Positions 1 to 14,036 of a stretch of DNA of 64,000 nt are shown piece by piece. Location of the stretch: assembly GCF_038502225.1 (NCBI RefSeq), contig NC_091340.1:29947310-30011309 (forward strand), in the 5' to 3' direction. The notes beneath the pieces are model-generated. The model saw only the letters and a list, made by a program, of their open reading frames with translations, was not told where the DNA came from and ran no database searches. The number at the start of each line of letters is the position of its first letter. The first letter of the stretch is position 1. A program made the translations under genes and the position numbers. This DNA is from Cherax quadricarinatus. Lineage: Eukaryota > Arthropoda > Malacostraca > Decapoda > Parastacidae.

Positions 1-1
1 A

Positions 2-289
2 ATGAAACACTCCATGGTAAGAAACGCCTTCGACATTGAACCTGAGGACGTGCCTGACGATGTTTTGAACGCCAGTGAACTTCAAGAGCACCTGTACCAG
101 ACTCAGAACGACGAAATACTTCATTACGATTTCGAAAGGATAAAAGGATCACGACGTTCATTCTGGATCAAAGTTTACGAAGAAAATCAGATTCTTGGAA
201 GTGAAATGCTGACAGTTCTTCTTCCCTCTGTTATATCTTTCCTGTGTAAGGCAGAATTTTCAGCACTCAAGACCAAAATACCGAAATGA
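2..289 (+). pseudogene. hAT-type transposase C-terminal fragment
   Basis: A 95-residue frame, open to the window edge, resembles the C-terminal dimerisation region of hAT transposases (ZBED5/FAM200-like group). Recognisable pieces are an FW-x-x-V-x-E segment near residues 54-59, a run of LLP-x-x-x-x-x-LC-x-x-x-FS near residues 73-87, and the following KTK. These correspond to the conserved 'FW ... LL ... YLCE.GFS ... KTK' block of the family. The catalytic core would lie upstream, outside the window. The frame stops right after KTKIPK, where family members continue for a few dozen residues, and a hammerhead-type repeat remnant starts within 10 bases, so the end is probably cut by an insertion. 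It could be a domesticated ZBED-like gene end, but nothing supports expression. Confidence 0.55.
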
Positions 290-293
290 TGAA

Positions 294-505
294 GAATTAG
301 ACACATGTGCAACATCTGGGTATCTTTATTAGTTCACCATCAAGTGGTTTTATCAGTACAAATTCAAGGACATAATGGGATGGCTGTAGAATTATATACA
401 CGACACTAGGTAATCAGTCCCTCAGCCTTGGAGCTGGTAAAGAGCATCGTAGTCTTAAAGACTCCGAAACTGTCTCCAGGCAGAGCGTGATATAAGACGC
501 AGTCT
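294..505 (-). mobile_element. Remnant of hammerhead-bearing repeat (retrozyme/PLE-like)
   Basis: Read on the minus strand, this segment contains the conserved box CTGAGGGACTGATTACCT (409-426), a TATA-like stretch (490-498), then CTGATAA with a stem II-like pairing and the trailer AATAAAGATACCCAGATG. The same order is found in the copies near 36.3-37.4 kb and 58.8 kb. The GAAACGTC segment that would complete the ribozyme is deleted here, so this copy is dead. Confidence 0.6.
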
Positions 506-544
506 GTCCTCCCATTTTTTTTTTCACTTACATCGTAAATTAGA

Positions 545-772
545 GTTATGAATACACAAACAACCCGCACATTGGAGAATGAAACTCATGACGACTTTTG
601 TGTCACTGTTATTACTCCCTTCTTATTATCACCTCTGCCACTATTGTACTACTTACTACTACCACTACTACTACTGCTATTACTACTTCCAGTTCCACCT
701 CTACCGCTACTACCATTTTCTCTACCTCCTCTCGTTCTCCCGGCCGCGCCCCTCCCCTTCAACCTTCTGTGT
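545..772. repeat. Pyrimidine-rich, (CTA)n-like low-complexity tract
   Basis: The plus strand is mostly C and T with imperfect CTA/CTC triplets (about 640-720). This explains the short open frames of Leu/Pro/Tyr here. No gene is supported. Confidence 0.6.
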
Positions 773-865
773 GACTAGTCAATGGGCCAAGTCGGACCGA
801 AACGTCGTTATAAGTTTCATTCTTCTATATGCTGGTTATTTATGTATTGTTCCAATTACTGTATT
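772..865 (+). repeat. Dispersed repeat with GACCGAAACGTCGTT core
   Basis: The stretch with CCAAGTCGGACCGAAACG (790-807), followed by a TTTCATTCTTC and a GGTTATTTA box, recurs at 61985-62045 (plus) and in part at 61915-61980 (minus). It is therefore an interspersed repeat. The GAAACGT piece resembles the hammerhead family, but I could not fit a CUGANGA arm (see rejected list). Confidence 0.55.
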
Positions 866-944
866 GTGTCATTTAGATTCTCAAAAGGATTTTAGATCGT
901 TGTCAAAACAAGGTTACACTGCCTTAGCAGAATGTCAAGGATGA

Positions 945-1068
945 GGGTAGTGAGCCTACGCTTGAGCAGCAAATCACAGAAAGGGGACTCGATCCCATGA
1001 CAGGAGAGTCCTGAAACCCTTGACCATTGCACTAACCACTGGGCTAACTTGCTGTGATTTGTTGACGA
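945..1068 (-). mobile_element. tRNA-derived SINE fragment
   Basis: On the minus strand an A-box-like TAGCCCAGTGG (1037-1047) is followed about 40 bases later by a B-box-like GGGATCGAGTCCC (983-996). Similar head sequences occur at 14876, 34725, 45171 and 63536. No cloverleaf gene is intended; the spacing and the dispersed copies favour a Pol III-type SINE. Confidence 0.6.
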
Positions 1069-1506
1069 CTTGTATATTAAAACTTCGCATCTTTCCCTTC
1101 GTATTTCATTAACTCTCACACTCAGGCAAACAATGATATATCCACAACCAGTCAGAAATTACTCGTTCGGTCCACAAAATCCCCAGTTACTGCACCAGGA
1201 TGAACGAATCTTTTTCTTCCTGTGTCTGACAAAGAAAGCACGATCCATATCCCGTTACAAGTGGTTAGAAATTTTCAGTACAGGAAGAAACAGCTTCTCT
1301 ATTCTCCAGAACGAATGTACTTCGATGTGATTCACCAGTTACAACAACAGACTTACCTTTATGTGTCCTCTGGCACTCCTTACAGTTACCATGGTTCCAT
1401 GCTGCAACACTGATCTTAGTTATCTTCACTTCTGCAACTTTCCTCCCTCCATCGACCTGTGATTTCCTTCCTCATCCTCTTATTTTTTTTTGTGAAGATT
1501 GTGACG
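1069..1506. other. Unassigned single-copy-looking stretch
   Basis: No convincing coding frame, RNA gene or repeat recognised; only short frames without family resemblance. Confidence 0.5.
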
Positions 1507-1784
1507 AATCCCCTTTGCCTTCTCAGTCAGTTGGAGCATTTGCATCTGCTGGTACAACTGCTCCAGAGACTACAACGAATCTTTCTTGCCTCCTCAGTCA
1601 GTTGGAGCATTTGCATCTGCTGGTTCAACTGCTCCAGAGACTACAACGAATCTTTCTTACCTCCTCAGTCAGTTGGAGCATTTGCATCTGCTGGTTCAAC
1701 TGCTCCAGAGACTACAACGAATCTTTCTTGCCTCCTCAGTCAGTTGGAGCATTTGCATCTGCTGGTTCAACTGCTCCAGAGTAA
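1507..1784 (+). repeat. 71-bp tandem repeat, about 4 copies
   Basis: The segment CTCAGTCAGTTGGAGCATTT recurs at 1522, 1593, 1664 and 1735, a strict 71-bp period, with very few differences between copies. Because 71 is not a multiple of three, the same peptide appears in successive frames, which argues against coding. Confidence 0.9.
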
Positions 1785-2130
1785 TAAGATGTTTCCTGCG
1801 GCTACGCAATGTCAAGCCAACACAAATACAAACCAACAACAACACAAATTCATTGCGATTACGCAGCGCCAGGAAATGGGAGGCAATTCGATCCAGCTAA
1901 TTAGAGAACAGCTCCAATTCCCTGCACTAAGAGCCCTTCACCCTCATCGAGGCTTCCCGATGATGGGATCTGGCAGGTGAGATAATGTGAATTGCAAGCA
2001 CTGCTTGCTTGAAGTCATTGAACAGCTCGATAGGGAATTGCAACTGTATATTGGCTAGTCGCACTAAAACTGCGATAGCTGGGAAGTACAATGTGAAGCT
2101 TTGTGTTTTGTATATGGTAAGCAGACACAC
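1785..2130. other. Unassigned stretch
   Basis: No gene, RNA or repeat recognised between the 71-bp repeat and the CA-rich tract. Confidence 0.5.
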
Positions 2131-2315
2131 ATATACGGACAAATACATACACATACACACACACATACACATATACACAAAAACATTCAGGGACGCACAC
2201 AGATACCCACGCACACACACATACCCTGTACTCACACACACACAAATTCATACTCATGCAAATAGTATACAGTATACAGATACGCACATGCACATGTACT
2301 GGCACACACACACAC

Positions 2316-2397
<82 letters not shown>

Positions 2398-2424
2398 ACA
2401 CACACGCGCGCGCGCGCGCGCAAC
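2131..2424. repeat. (CA)n microsatellite, imperfect, with a (CG)n end
   Basis: Imperfect ACACAT/CACA repeats from 2131, a nearly pure (CA)n from about 2305 to 2407, then a (CG) run at 2405-2421. Unlike the CA tracts at 52-56 kb, it is not preceded by a LINE 3' end. Confidence 0.9.
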
Positions 2425-2465
2425 AAGCTGATTTGTACAGCACTAACACACAGGCTCATTAAGGA

Positions 2466-2632
2466 GTACTACTCTTGTACTAAGTAGTAGTACTCTTGTA
2501 CTAAGTAGTAGTACTCTTGTACTAAGTAGTAGTACTCTTGTACTAAGTAGTAGTACTCTTGTACTAAGTAGTAGAACTCTTGTACTAAGTAGTAGTACTC
2601 TTGTACTAAGTAGTAGTACTCTTGTACTCTAA
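2466..2632. repeat. 21-bp tandem repeat
   Basis: ACTCTTGTACTAAGTAGTAG is repeated about 8 times at 21-bp spacing, almost without change, which points to a recent expansion. Confidence 0.9.
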
Positions 2633-2744
2633 GTGAAGCATGAGGAAAGAAGAAATGTAACCCAAAAGTCAGAAGAAGAAAAATGGAAAGGAAGCGATGG
2701 GGAAAACAGGACGTGAGAGGACGAAGTGGAGATTGATATTTTTT

Positions 2745-3200
2745 TGGATTTAATTACGAGGTGGAACTAAAACATGGTATATATTTTTTTTGGACTATGG
2801 AAAGGCCTCTGACACAGTACGGCACAAGAGAGAACTACGACAGAAGGCAGGAATAACCGGGAAGACATTACAATGGTTCAAGGAATGTTTAATTAGAAGG
2901 AACATCGACTGGTTGTCCAGGAAGAGGAATTGAAATGCGCTCATGTGACGAGTGGGGCACCAGGAGGATCAGTACTGGGACCTGTACTATTTCTTTTGCA
3001 TGAGGAATCATTGTTTAAATATATGAAAATGATGAGATACAGACAGGTGAAGACCAGAAAGAACAACACATAAACGTACAAGGCTGCAGGTTTTGTTTGA
3101 CAAGTGGCTGTTCGAATTCAACCCCAACATATGCAAAGTTGTGAAGACTTGGGATGGGCAAAGAAAACCGTAAATGGAATACAGCTCCAAAAGGGAAGTT
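2745..3200 (+). pseudogene. Degenerate CR1/L2-type LINE reverse transcriptase fragment
   Basis: Pieces of a reverse transcriptase can be read in different frames: an FxDYxKA-x-DTV-x-HKR block around 2790-2835 (the first catalytic aspartate region), a GITGK-x-LQW block around 2848-2880, a TSGAP-GGSVLGPVLF block around 2945-2995, and an EFNPN-x-C-KV block around 3112-3140. They match, in order, the better preserved copies at 20-22 kb and 55 kb. Several frameshifts, stops and deletions (the FADD catalytic box is missing) show an old dead copy. Confidence 0.7.
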
Positions 3201-3331
3201 CCTTGATGCTGGTGATTGGGTGTTAATCCAAGGAGCTTTACTTGTGCTTCAGATACTTGTATTAGGCTTGAATGCTTTCCACTTCCCTGTGTCCTGCATG
3301 ACCCCCAGGGGTTTAGCGCTCCACCATGAAT

Positions 3332-3335
<4 letters not shown>
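3200..3335 (+). mobile_element. SINE/LINE 3' end preceding an (AAT)n tail
   Basis: The sequence around 3300-3330 (CCCCCAGGGGTTTAGCGCT, then CCATGAATGT) runs straight into (AAT)n. I recall similar tails in decapod repeats. The body upstream is too degraded to name. Confidence 0.45.
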
Positions 3336-3429
<94 letters not shown>

Positions 3430-3439
3430 AAAAAAAAAA

Positions 3440-3481
<42 letters not shown>

Positions 3482-3531
3482 TATTATTATTATTATAATA
3501 ATAATAATAATAGCAATAATATTAATAATAA
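3334..3531 (+). repeat. (AAT)n microsatellite with A-rich interruption
   Basis: Nearly pure AAT repeat, broken by an A15-like run at about 3425-3440 and a short inverted (ATT)n at 3480-3496. Apparent tail of the preceding element. Confidence 0.95.
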
Positions 3532-3533
3532 AT

Positions 3534-5530
3534 TAAGACTTTCCTTCCTGTGGACATCACATCCTTGGAGACATCAGTAACCTTCCTGTGGACATCACAT
3601 CCTTGGAGACATCAGTAACCTTCCTGTGAACATCACATCCTTGGAGACATCAGTAACCTTCCTGTGGACATCACATCCTTGGAGACATCAGTAACCTTCC
3701 TGTGGACATCACATCCTTGGAGACATCAACAGTAACCTTCCTGTGGACATCACATCATTGGAGACATCAACAGTAACCTTCCTGTGGACATCACATCCTT
3801 GGAGACATCAACAGTAACCTTCCTGTGGACATCACATCCTTGGAGACATTAACAGTAACCTTCCTGTGGACATAACATCCTTGGAGACATCAACGGCGAC
3901 CTTCCTGTGGACATCACATCCTTGGAGACATCAACAGTAACCTTCCTGTGGACATCACATCCTTGGAGACATCAACAGTAACCTTCCTGTGAACATCGCA
4001 TCCTTGGAGACATCAACAGTAACCTTCCTGTGGACATCACATCCTTGGAGACATCAACAGTAACCTTCCTATGGACATCACATCCTTGGAGACATCAACA
4101 GTAACCTTCCTGTGGACATCACATCCTTGGAGACATTAACAGTAACTTTCCTGTGGACATCACATCCTTGGAAACATCAACAGTAACCTTCCTATGGACA
4201 TCACATCCTTGGAGACATCAACAGTAACCTTCCTGTGAACATCACATCCTTGGAGACATTAACAGTAACCTTCCTGTGGACATAACATCCTTGGAGACAT
4301 CAACAGTAACCTTCCTATGGACATCACATCCTTGGAGACATCAAAAGTAGCCTTCCTGTGGACATCACATCCTTGGAGACATCAACAGTAACCTTCCTGT
4401 GGACATCACATCCTTGGAGACATCAACAGTAACCTTCCTGTGGACATCACATCCTTGGAGACATTAACAGTAACCTTCCTGTGGACATCACATCCTTGGA
4501 GACATCAACAGTAACCTTCCTGTGGACATCACATCCTTGGAGACATCAACAGTAACCTTCCTGTGGACATCACATCCTTGGAGACATCAACAGTAACCTT
4601 CCTGTGGACATCACATCCTTGGAGACATCAACAGTAACCTTCCTGTGGACATCACATCCTTGGAGACATCAACAGTAACCTTCCAATGGACATCACATCC
4701 TTGGAGACATCAACAGTAGCCTTCCTGTGGACATCACATCCTTCGAGACATTAACAGTAACCTTCCTGTGGACATCACATCCTTTAAGACATCAACAGTA
4801 ACCTTCCTGTGGACATCACATCCTTGGAGACATCAACAGTAACCTTCCTGTGGATATCACATCTTTGGAGACATCAACTGTAACCTTCCTGTGGACATCA
4901 CATCCTTGGAGACATCAACAGTAACCTTCCTGTGGACATCACATCCTTGGAGACATCAACAGTAACCTTCCTGTGGACATCACATCCTTGGAGACATTAA
5001 CAGTAACCTTCCTGTGGACATCACATCCTTGGACACATTAACAGTAACCTTCCTGCAAACATCACATCCTTGGAGACATCAACAGTAACCTTCCTGTGGA
5101 CATCACATTCCTTGGAGACATCAACAGTAACCTTCCTGTGGACATCACATCCTTGGAGACATCAACAGTAACCTTCCTGTGGACATCACATCCTTGGAGA
5201 CATTAACAGTAACCTTCCTGTGGGCATCGCATTCTTGGAGACATCAACAGTAACCTTCCTGTGGACATCACATCCTTGGAGACATTAACAGTAACCTTCC
5301 TGTGAGCATCGCATCCTTGGAGACATTAACAGTAACCTTCCTGTGGACATCACATCCTTGGAGACATCAACAGTAACCTTCCTGTGGACATCACATCCTC
5401 GGAGATATCAACAGTAACCTTCCTGTGGGCATCACATCCTTGGAGACATCAACAGTAACCTTCCTTTGGACATCACATTCCTTGGAGACATCAACAGTAA
5501 CCTTCCTGTGGACATCACATCCTTGCAGAC
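3534..5530. repeat. 41-bp satellite, about 48 copies
   Basis: Unit contains CTTCCTGTGGACATCACATC followed by CTTGGAGACATCAACAGTAA. The first four or five units lack AAC (38 bp); the rest are 41 bp with scattered substitutions (for example GTGAACATCGC, CAAACATC). The short-unit block at one edge suggests the expansion ran from the 41-bp variant. Confidence 0.95.
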
Positions 5531-5859
5531 ACGAACACAGTATCTGCTGTAACGACCAACATATGAACCATCACAAAGGAAGGGGAACTACCATGTATGT
5601 GATGCTATTACAGCGGAGATCTCCCTCTTCAGTAATGTCTTGCGCTGGCAGCATCTTACGTTGAGAAAATATATTTAACTGTCGTCTTCAAAGATTTGCT
5701 TTCATGTGTTTTGGTAAAAGATGTGTATGTGTTTGATCTTTGGGTCACTGATACGAGGATTTAGACGCTAACAGATGTTTCTTTGTAAAAAAGGCCAGGC
5801 GACCAGCAGGCAAACAGGTGGCTAGCAGGCAGGACTCAGGAGGTGAACAGGAAGTAGGC
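5531..5859. other. Unassigned spacer between two satellites
   Basis: No gene or repeat recognised. The last 40 bases already show degenerate AGCAGGC units that lead into the 12-bp satellite. Confidence 0.5.
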
Positions 5860-8800
5860 AAGAGGCTACATAGCGCGCCACACAGCAGGCCACACAGCAG
5901 GCCACACAGTAGGCCACACAGCATGCCACACAGCAGGCCGCACAGCAGACCACACAGCAGGCCACAGAGTAAACCACACAGCAGGCCACACAGCAGGCCA
6001 CACAGTAGGCCACACAGCAGGCCACACAGCAGGCCACACAGCAGGCCACACAGCAGTCCACACAACAGTTCAAACAGCAGGCCACACAGTAGGCCACACA
6101 GCAGTCCACACAGCAGGCCACACAGCAGTCCACACAGCAGGCCACACAGTAAACCACACAGCAGGCCACACAGTAAACCACACAGCAGGCCACACAGCAG
6201 GCCACACAGCAGGCCACACAGTAAACTACACAGCTGGCCACACAGTAAACCACGCAGCAGACCACACAGCAGGCCACACAGCAGGCCACACAGGAGGCCA
6301 CACAGTAAACCACACAGATGGCCACACAGTAAAAAACACAGCAGGCCACACAGTAAACCACACAGCAGGCCATACAGTAAACCACACAGCAGGCCACACA
6401 GCAGTCCACAGAGCAGGCCACACAGTAGGCCACACAGCAGTCCACACAGCAGGCCACACAGCAGACCACACAGCAGGCCACACAGCAGGCCACACAGCAG
6501 ACCACACAGCAGGCCACACAGCAGGCCACAGAGCAGACCACACAGTAGGCCACACAGCACGCCACACAGCAGGCCACACAGCAGGCCACACAGCAGGCCA
6601 CACAGCAGGCCACACAGCAGGCCACACAGTAGACCACACAACAGACCACACAACAGACCACACAACAAACCACACAACAGACAACACAACAGACCACACA
6701 ACAGACCACACAACAAACGACACAACAGACCACACAACAGACGACACAACAGACGACACAACGGACCACACAACAGACCACACAACAGACCACACAGCAG
6801 ACCACACAACAGACCACACAACAGAACACACAACAGAACACACAACAGAACACTCAACAGAACACACAACAGAGCACTCAACAGAACACTTAACAGAACA
6901 CATAACAGAACACACAAGAGAACACACACCAGAACACTCAACAGAATACACAACAGAACACACAACAGAACACTCAACAGAACACACAACAGAACACTCA
7001 ACAGAACACACAACAGAACACACAACAGAACACACAAAAGAACACACAACAGAACACACAACAGAACACACAACAGACCCCACAGTAGACCACACAACAG
7101 ACCACAGAACAGACCACACAACAGACCACACAACAGACCACACAGCAGACCACACAACAGACCACACAACAGACCACACAACAGACCACACAACAGACCA
7201 CACAACAGACCACACAGCAGACCACATATCAGACCACACAACAGACCACACAACAGACCACACAACAGACCACACAACAGACCACACAAAAAACCACACA
7301 ACAGGCCACACAACAGACCACACAACAGACCACACAACAGACCACACAACAGACCACACAACAGACCACACAGCAGACCACACAACAGACCACACAACAG
7401 ACCACACAACAGACCACACAACAGACCACACAACAGACCACACAACAGACCACACAACAGACCACACAACAGACCACACAACAGACCACACAACAGACCA
7501 CACAACAGACCACAAAACAGACCCCACAGTAGACCACACAACAGACCACAGAACAGACCACACAACAGACCACACAACAGACCACACAGCAGACCACACA
7601 ACAGACCATACAATAGACCACACAACAGACCACACAACAGACCACACAACAGACCACACAACAGACCACACAGCAGACCACATATCAGACAACACAACAG
7701 ACCACACAACAGACCACACAACAGACCACACAACAGACCACACAACAAACCACACAGCAGACCACATATCAGACCACACAACAGACCACAGAACAGACCA
7801 CACAACAAACCACACAACAGGCCACACAACAGACCACACAACAGACCACACAACAGGCCACAGAACAGACCATACAACAGATCACACAGCAGACCACACA
7901 ACAGACCACACAACAGACCACACAACAGACCACACAACAGACCACACAGCAGAACACACAAAAGACCACACAACAGACCACACAACAGACCACACAACAG
8001 ACCACACAACAGACCACACAGCAGACCACACAACAGACCACACAAAAGACCACAAAACAGACCACACAACAGACCACACAACAGACCACACAACAGACCA
8101 CACAGCAGACAACACAACAGACCACATAACAGACCACACAACAGACCACACAACAGACCACAAAGCAGACAACACAACAGACCACACAGCAGACAACACA
8201 ACAGACCACACAACAGACCACACAGCAGACAACACAACAGACCACACAGCAGACAACACAACAGACCACACAACAGACCACACAGCAGACAACACAACAG
8301 ACCACACAACAGACCACACAGCAGACAACACAACAGACCACACAACAGACCACACAGCAGACCACACAACAGACCACACAACAGACCACACAGCAGACAA
8401 CACAACAGACCACACAGCAGACAACACAACAGACCACACAGCAGACCACAAAACAGACCCCACAGTAGACCACACAACAGACCACAAAACAGACCCCACA
8501 GCAGAAAACACAACAGGCCACATAACAGACCACACAGCAGACCACAAAACAGACCCCACAGTAGACCACACAACAGAACACAAAACAGACCCCACAGCAG
8601 ACAACACAACAGACCACACAACAGACCACAAAACAGACCCCACAGTAGACCACACAACAGACCACAAAAGAAACCCCACTGCAGACAACACAACAGACCA
8701 CACAACAGACAACACAACAGACAACACAACAGACCACACAGCAGACAACACAACAGACCACACAACAGACAACACAACAGACCACACAACAGACCACACA

Positions 8801-11800
8801 GCAGACAACACAACAGACCACACAACAGACAACACAACAGACCACATAACAGACAACACAACAGACGACATAACAGACGACATAACAGACGACATAACAG
8901 GCGACACAACAGACGACACAACAGACGACATAACAGACGACATAACAGACGACATAACAGACGATATAACAGACGACATAACAGGCGACACAACAGACGA
9001 CACAACAGACCACACAACAAACCACACAACAGACCACACAACAGACCACACAACAGACCACACAACAGGCCACACAACAGACCACACAACAGACCACACA
9101 ACAGACCACATAACAGACCACACAACAGACCACACAACAGACCACACAAGAGACCACACAAGAGACCACACAAGAGACCACACAGCAGACCACACAACAG
9201 ACCACACAACAGACCACACAACAGACCACGCAACAGACCACACAATAGACCACACAACAGGCCACACAACAGACCACAGAACAGACCACACAACAGACCA
9301 CACAACAGGCCACACAACAGATCACACAACAGACCACACAACAGACCACATAACAGACCACAGAACAGACCACACAACAGACCACACAACAGACCACACA
9401 ACAGACCACACAACAGACCACACAAGAGATCACACAACAGACAACACAACAGACAACACAACAGACCACACAACAGACAACACAACAGACCACACAACAG
9501 ACCACACAACAGACAACACAACAGACCACACAGCAGACAACACAACAGACCACACAACAGACAACACAACAGACCACACAGCAGACAACACAACAGACCA
9601 CACAGCAGACAACACAACAGACCACACAACAGACCACACAGCAGACAACACAACAGACCACACAACAGACCACACAGCAGACAACACAACAGACCACACA
9701 ACAGACAACACAACAGACCACACAACAGACCACACAACAGACCACACAGCAGACAACACAACAGACCACACAGCAGACAACACAACAGACCACACAGCAG
9801 ACCACAAAACAGACCCCACAGTAGACCACAAAACAGACCACAAAGCAGACTCCACAGCAGACAACACAACAGACAACATAACAGACCACACAACAGACAA
9901 CACAAGAGACCACTCAACAGACCACAAAACAGGCCCCACAGTAGACCGCACAACAGTCCACAAAACAGACCCCACAGCAGACAACACAACAGACCACACA
10001 ACAGACAACACAACAGACCACACAACAGACCACACAGCAGACAACACAACAGACCACACAACAGACCACACAACAGACCACACGGCAGACAACACAACAG
10101 ACCACACAGCAGACAACACAACAGACCACACAACAGACAACAAAACAGACCACACAGTAGGCCACAAAGCACGCCACACAGCAGGCCACACAGTAGGCCA
10201 CACAGCAGGCCACACAGCAGACCACACAGCAGGCCACACAGTAGACCACACAACAGACCACACAACAGACCACACAGCAAACCACACAACAGACAACACA
10301 ACAGACCACACAACAGACCACACAACAAACGACACAACAGACGACACATCGGACCACACAACAGACCACACAACACACCACACAACAGACCACACAGCAG
10401 AAAAGACAACAGACCACACAGCAGACAACACAACAGACCACACAACAGACCACACAGCAGACAACACAACAGACCACACAACAGACCACACAACAGACCA
10501 CACGGCAGACAACACAACAGACCACACAGCAGACAACACAACAGACCACACAACAGACAACACAGACACACAGTAGGCCACAAAGCACGCCACACAGCAG
10601 GCCACACAGTAGGCCACACAGCAGGCCACACAGCAGGCCACACAGCAGGCCACACAGTAGACCACACAACAGACCACACAACAGACCACACAGCAAACCA
10701 CACAACAGACAACACAACAGACCACACAACAGACCACACAACAAACGACACAACAGACGACACATCGGACCACACAACAGACCACACAACAGACCACACA
10801 ACACACCACACAACAGACCACACAGCAGAAAAGACAACAGACCACACAGCAGACAACACAACAGACCACACAACAGACCACACAGCAGACAACACAACAG
10901 ACCACACAACAGACAACACAACAGACCACACAGCAGACAACACAACAGACCACACAGCAGACAACACAACAGACCACACAACAGACAACACAACAGACCA
11001 CACAGTAGGCCACAAAGCACGCCACACAGCAGGCCACACAGTAGGCCACACAGCAGGCCACACAGCAGGCCACACAGCAGGCCACACAGTAGACCACACA
11101 ACAGACCACACAACAGACCACACAGCAAACCACACAACAGACAACACAACAGACCACACAACAGACCACACAACAAACGACACAACAGACGACACATCGG
11201 ACCACACAACAGACCACACAACAGACCACACAGCAGACCACATAACAGACCACACAACAGACCACACAACAGACCACACAACAGACCACACAACAGACCA
11301 CACAACAGACCACACAACAGACCACACAACAGGCCACACAACAGACCACACAACAGACCACACAACAGAACACATAACAGACCACACAACAGACCACACA
11401 ACAGACCACACAACAGACCAAACAACAGACCACAAAACAGACCACACAGCAGACCACACAACAGATCACACAACAGACCACACAACAGACCACACAACAG
11501 ACCACACAACAGACCACACAACAGATCACACAACAGGCCACACAACAGACCACACAACAGACCACACAACAGACCACACAACAGACCACACAACAGACCA
11601 CACAACAGGCCACACAACAGACCACACAACAGACCACACAACAGACCACACAACAGACCACACAACAGACCACACAGCAGACCACACAACAGACCACACA
11701 ACAGACCACACAACAGACCACACAACAGACCACACAACAGACCACACAACAGATCACACAGCAGACCACACAACAGACCACACAACAGACCACACAACAG

Positions 11801-14036
11801 ACCACACAACAGACCACAAAACAGACCACAAAACAGACCACACAACAGACCACACAACAGACCACACAACAGACAACACAACAGACCACACATCAGACAA
11901 CACAACAGACCACACAGCAGACAACACAACAGACCACACAACGGACCACACAGCAGACAACACAACAGACCACACAACAGACCACACAGCAGACCACACA
12001 ACAGACCACACAACAGACCACACAGCAGACAACACAACAGACCACACAGCAGACAACACAACAGACCACACAACAGACCACAAAACAGACCCCACAGTAG
12101 ACCACACAACAGATCACAAAACAGACCCCACAGCAGACAACACCACAGACCATATAACAGACCACACAACAGACAACACAACAGACCACACAACAGACCA
12201 CAAAACAGACCCCACAGTAGACCACACAACAGACCACACAGCAGACAACAGAACAGACCACACAGCAGACAACACAACAGACCACACAACAGACCAAACA
12301 GCAGACAACACAACAGACCACACAACAGACCACTCAGCAGACAACACAACAGACCACACAACAGACCACACAGCAGACAACACAACAGACCACACAACAG
12401 ACCACACAACAGACAACACAACAGACCACACAGCAGACAACACAACAGACCACACAACAGACCACAAAACAGACCACACAGTAGGCGACACAGCACGCCA
12501 CACAGCAGGCCACACAGTAGGCCATACAGCAGGCCACACAGCAGGCCACACAGCAGGCCACACAGTATACCACACAACAGACCACACAACAGACCACACA
12601 ACAAACCACACAACAGACAACACAACAGACCACACAACAGACCGCACAACAAACGACACAACAGACCACACAACAGACCACACAACAGACCACACGGCAG
12701 ACCACACAACAGACCACACAACTGACCACACAACAGACCACACAACAGACCACACAACAGACCACATAACAGACCACACAACAGACCACACAACAGACCA
12801 CACAACTGACCACACAACAGAACACACAACAGAACACACAACAGAACACACAACAGAACACACAACAGAACACACAACAGAACACACAACAGAACACACA
12901 ACAGAACACACAACAGAACACACAACAGAACACACAACAGAACACACAACAGAACACACAACAGATCACACCAGAACACTCAACAGAACACACAACAGAA
13001 CACTCAACAGAATACACAACAGAACACACAACAGAACACACAACAGAACACACAACAGAACACACAACAGAACACACAACAGAACACACAACAGAACACT
13101 CAACAGACCACACAACAGACCACACAACAGACCCCACAGTAGACCACACAACAGACCACAGAACAGACCACAGAACAGACCACACAACAGACCACACAGC
13201 AGACCACACAACAGACCACACAACAGACCACACAACAGACCACACAACAGACCACACAACAGACCACACAACAGACCACTCAGCAGACCACATATCAGAC
13301 CACACAAAAGACCAAACAACAGACCACACAACAGACCACGCAACAGACCACACAACAAACCACACAACAGGCCACACAACAGACCACACAACAGACCACA
13401 CAACAGACCACACAACAGACCATACAACAGACCACACAGCAGACCACACAACAGACCACACAACAGACCACACAACAGACCACACAACAGATCACACAAC
13501 AGACCACACAACAGACCACACAGCAGACAACACAACATACCACATAACAGACCACACAGCAGACCACACAACAGACCACACAGCAGACAACACAACAGAC
13601 CACACAGCAGACCACACAACAGACCACACAACAGACCACACAACAGACCACACAACAGACCACACAACAGACCACACAACAGACCACACAGCAGACAACA
13701 CAACATACCACATAACAGACCACACAGCAGACCACACAACAGACCACACAGCAGACAACACAACAGACCACACAGCAGACAACACAACAGACCACACAAC
13801 AGACCACAAAACTGACCACACAACAGACCACACAACAGAGCACACAACAGACCACACAGCAGACAACACAACAGACCACATAACAGACCACACAACAGAC
13901 CACACAACAGACCACACAGCAGACAACACAACAGACCACACAGCAGACAACACAACAGACCACACAACAGACCACACAGCAGACAACACAACAGACAACA
14001 CAGCAGACAACACAACAGACCACACAGCAGACAACA
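5860..14036. repeat. 8.2-kb satellite of a 12-bp unit
   Basis: Basic unit CACACAACAGAC, with regional variants: CACACAGCAGGC (about 5870-6640 and short blocks later), CACACAACAGAA (about 6820-7080 and 12820-13110), AACACAACAGAC and GACATAACAGAC (8850-9000). The plus strand has almost no T. Since 12 is a multiple of three and no phase holds a stop, huge open frames exist on both strands with a four-residue period; I treat these as artefacts. Blocks starting with a GTAGGCCACAAAGCACGCC-like signature at about 10150, 10570 and 10998 repeat every 420-430 bp, with a diverged copy near 12480, so larger segments were duplicated inside the array. Confidence 0.95.

Noticed and set aside
548..778. Small membrane protein (Leu-rich frame)
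   Set aside because: Composition of a pyrimidine-rich tract; no conserved features.
772..865. Hammerhead fold around GACCGAAACGTCGTT
   Set aside because: GAAACGTC is present and GG-x-CC could be stem II, but no CUGANGA-like arm or stem I partner was found here or in the copies near 62 kb.
5818..13815. 2665-residue open frame (PHNR/HTTD repeats) and several long frames on the opposite strand
   Set aside because: The 12-bp unit is a multiple of three and contains no stop in any phase; open frames arise in most phases on both strands, with no start context, unique domain or codon bias.
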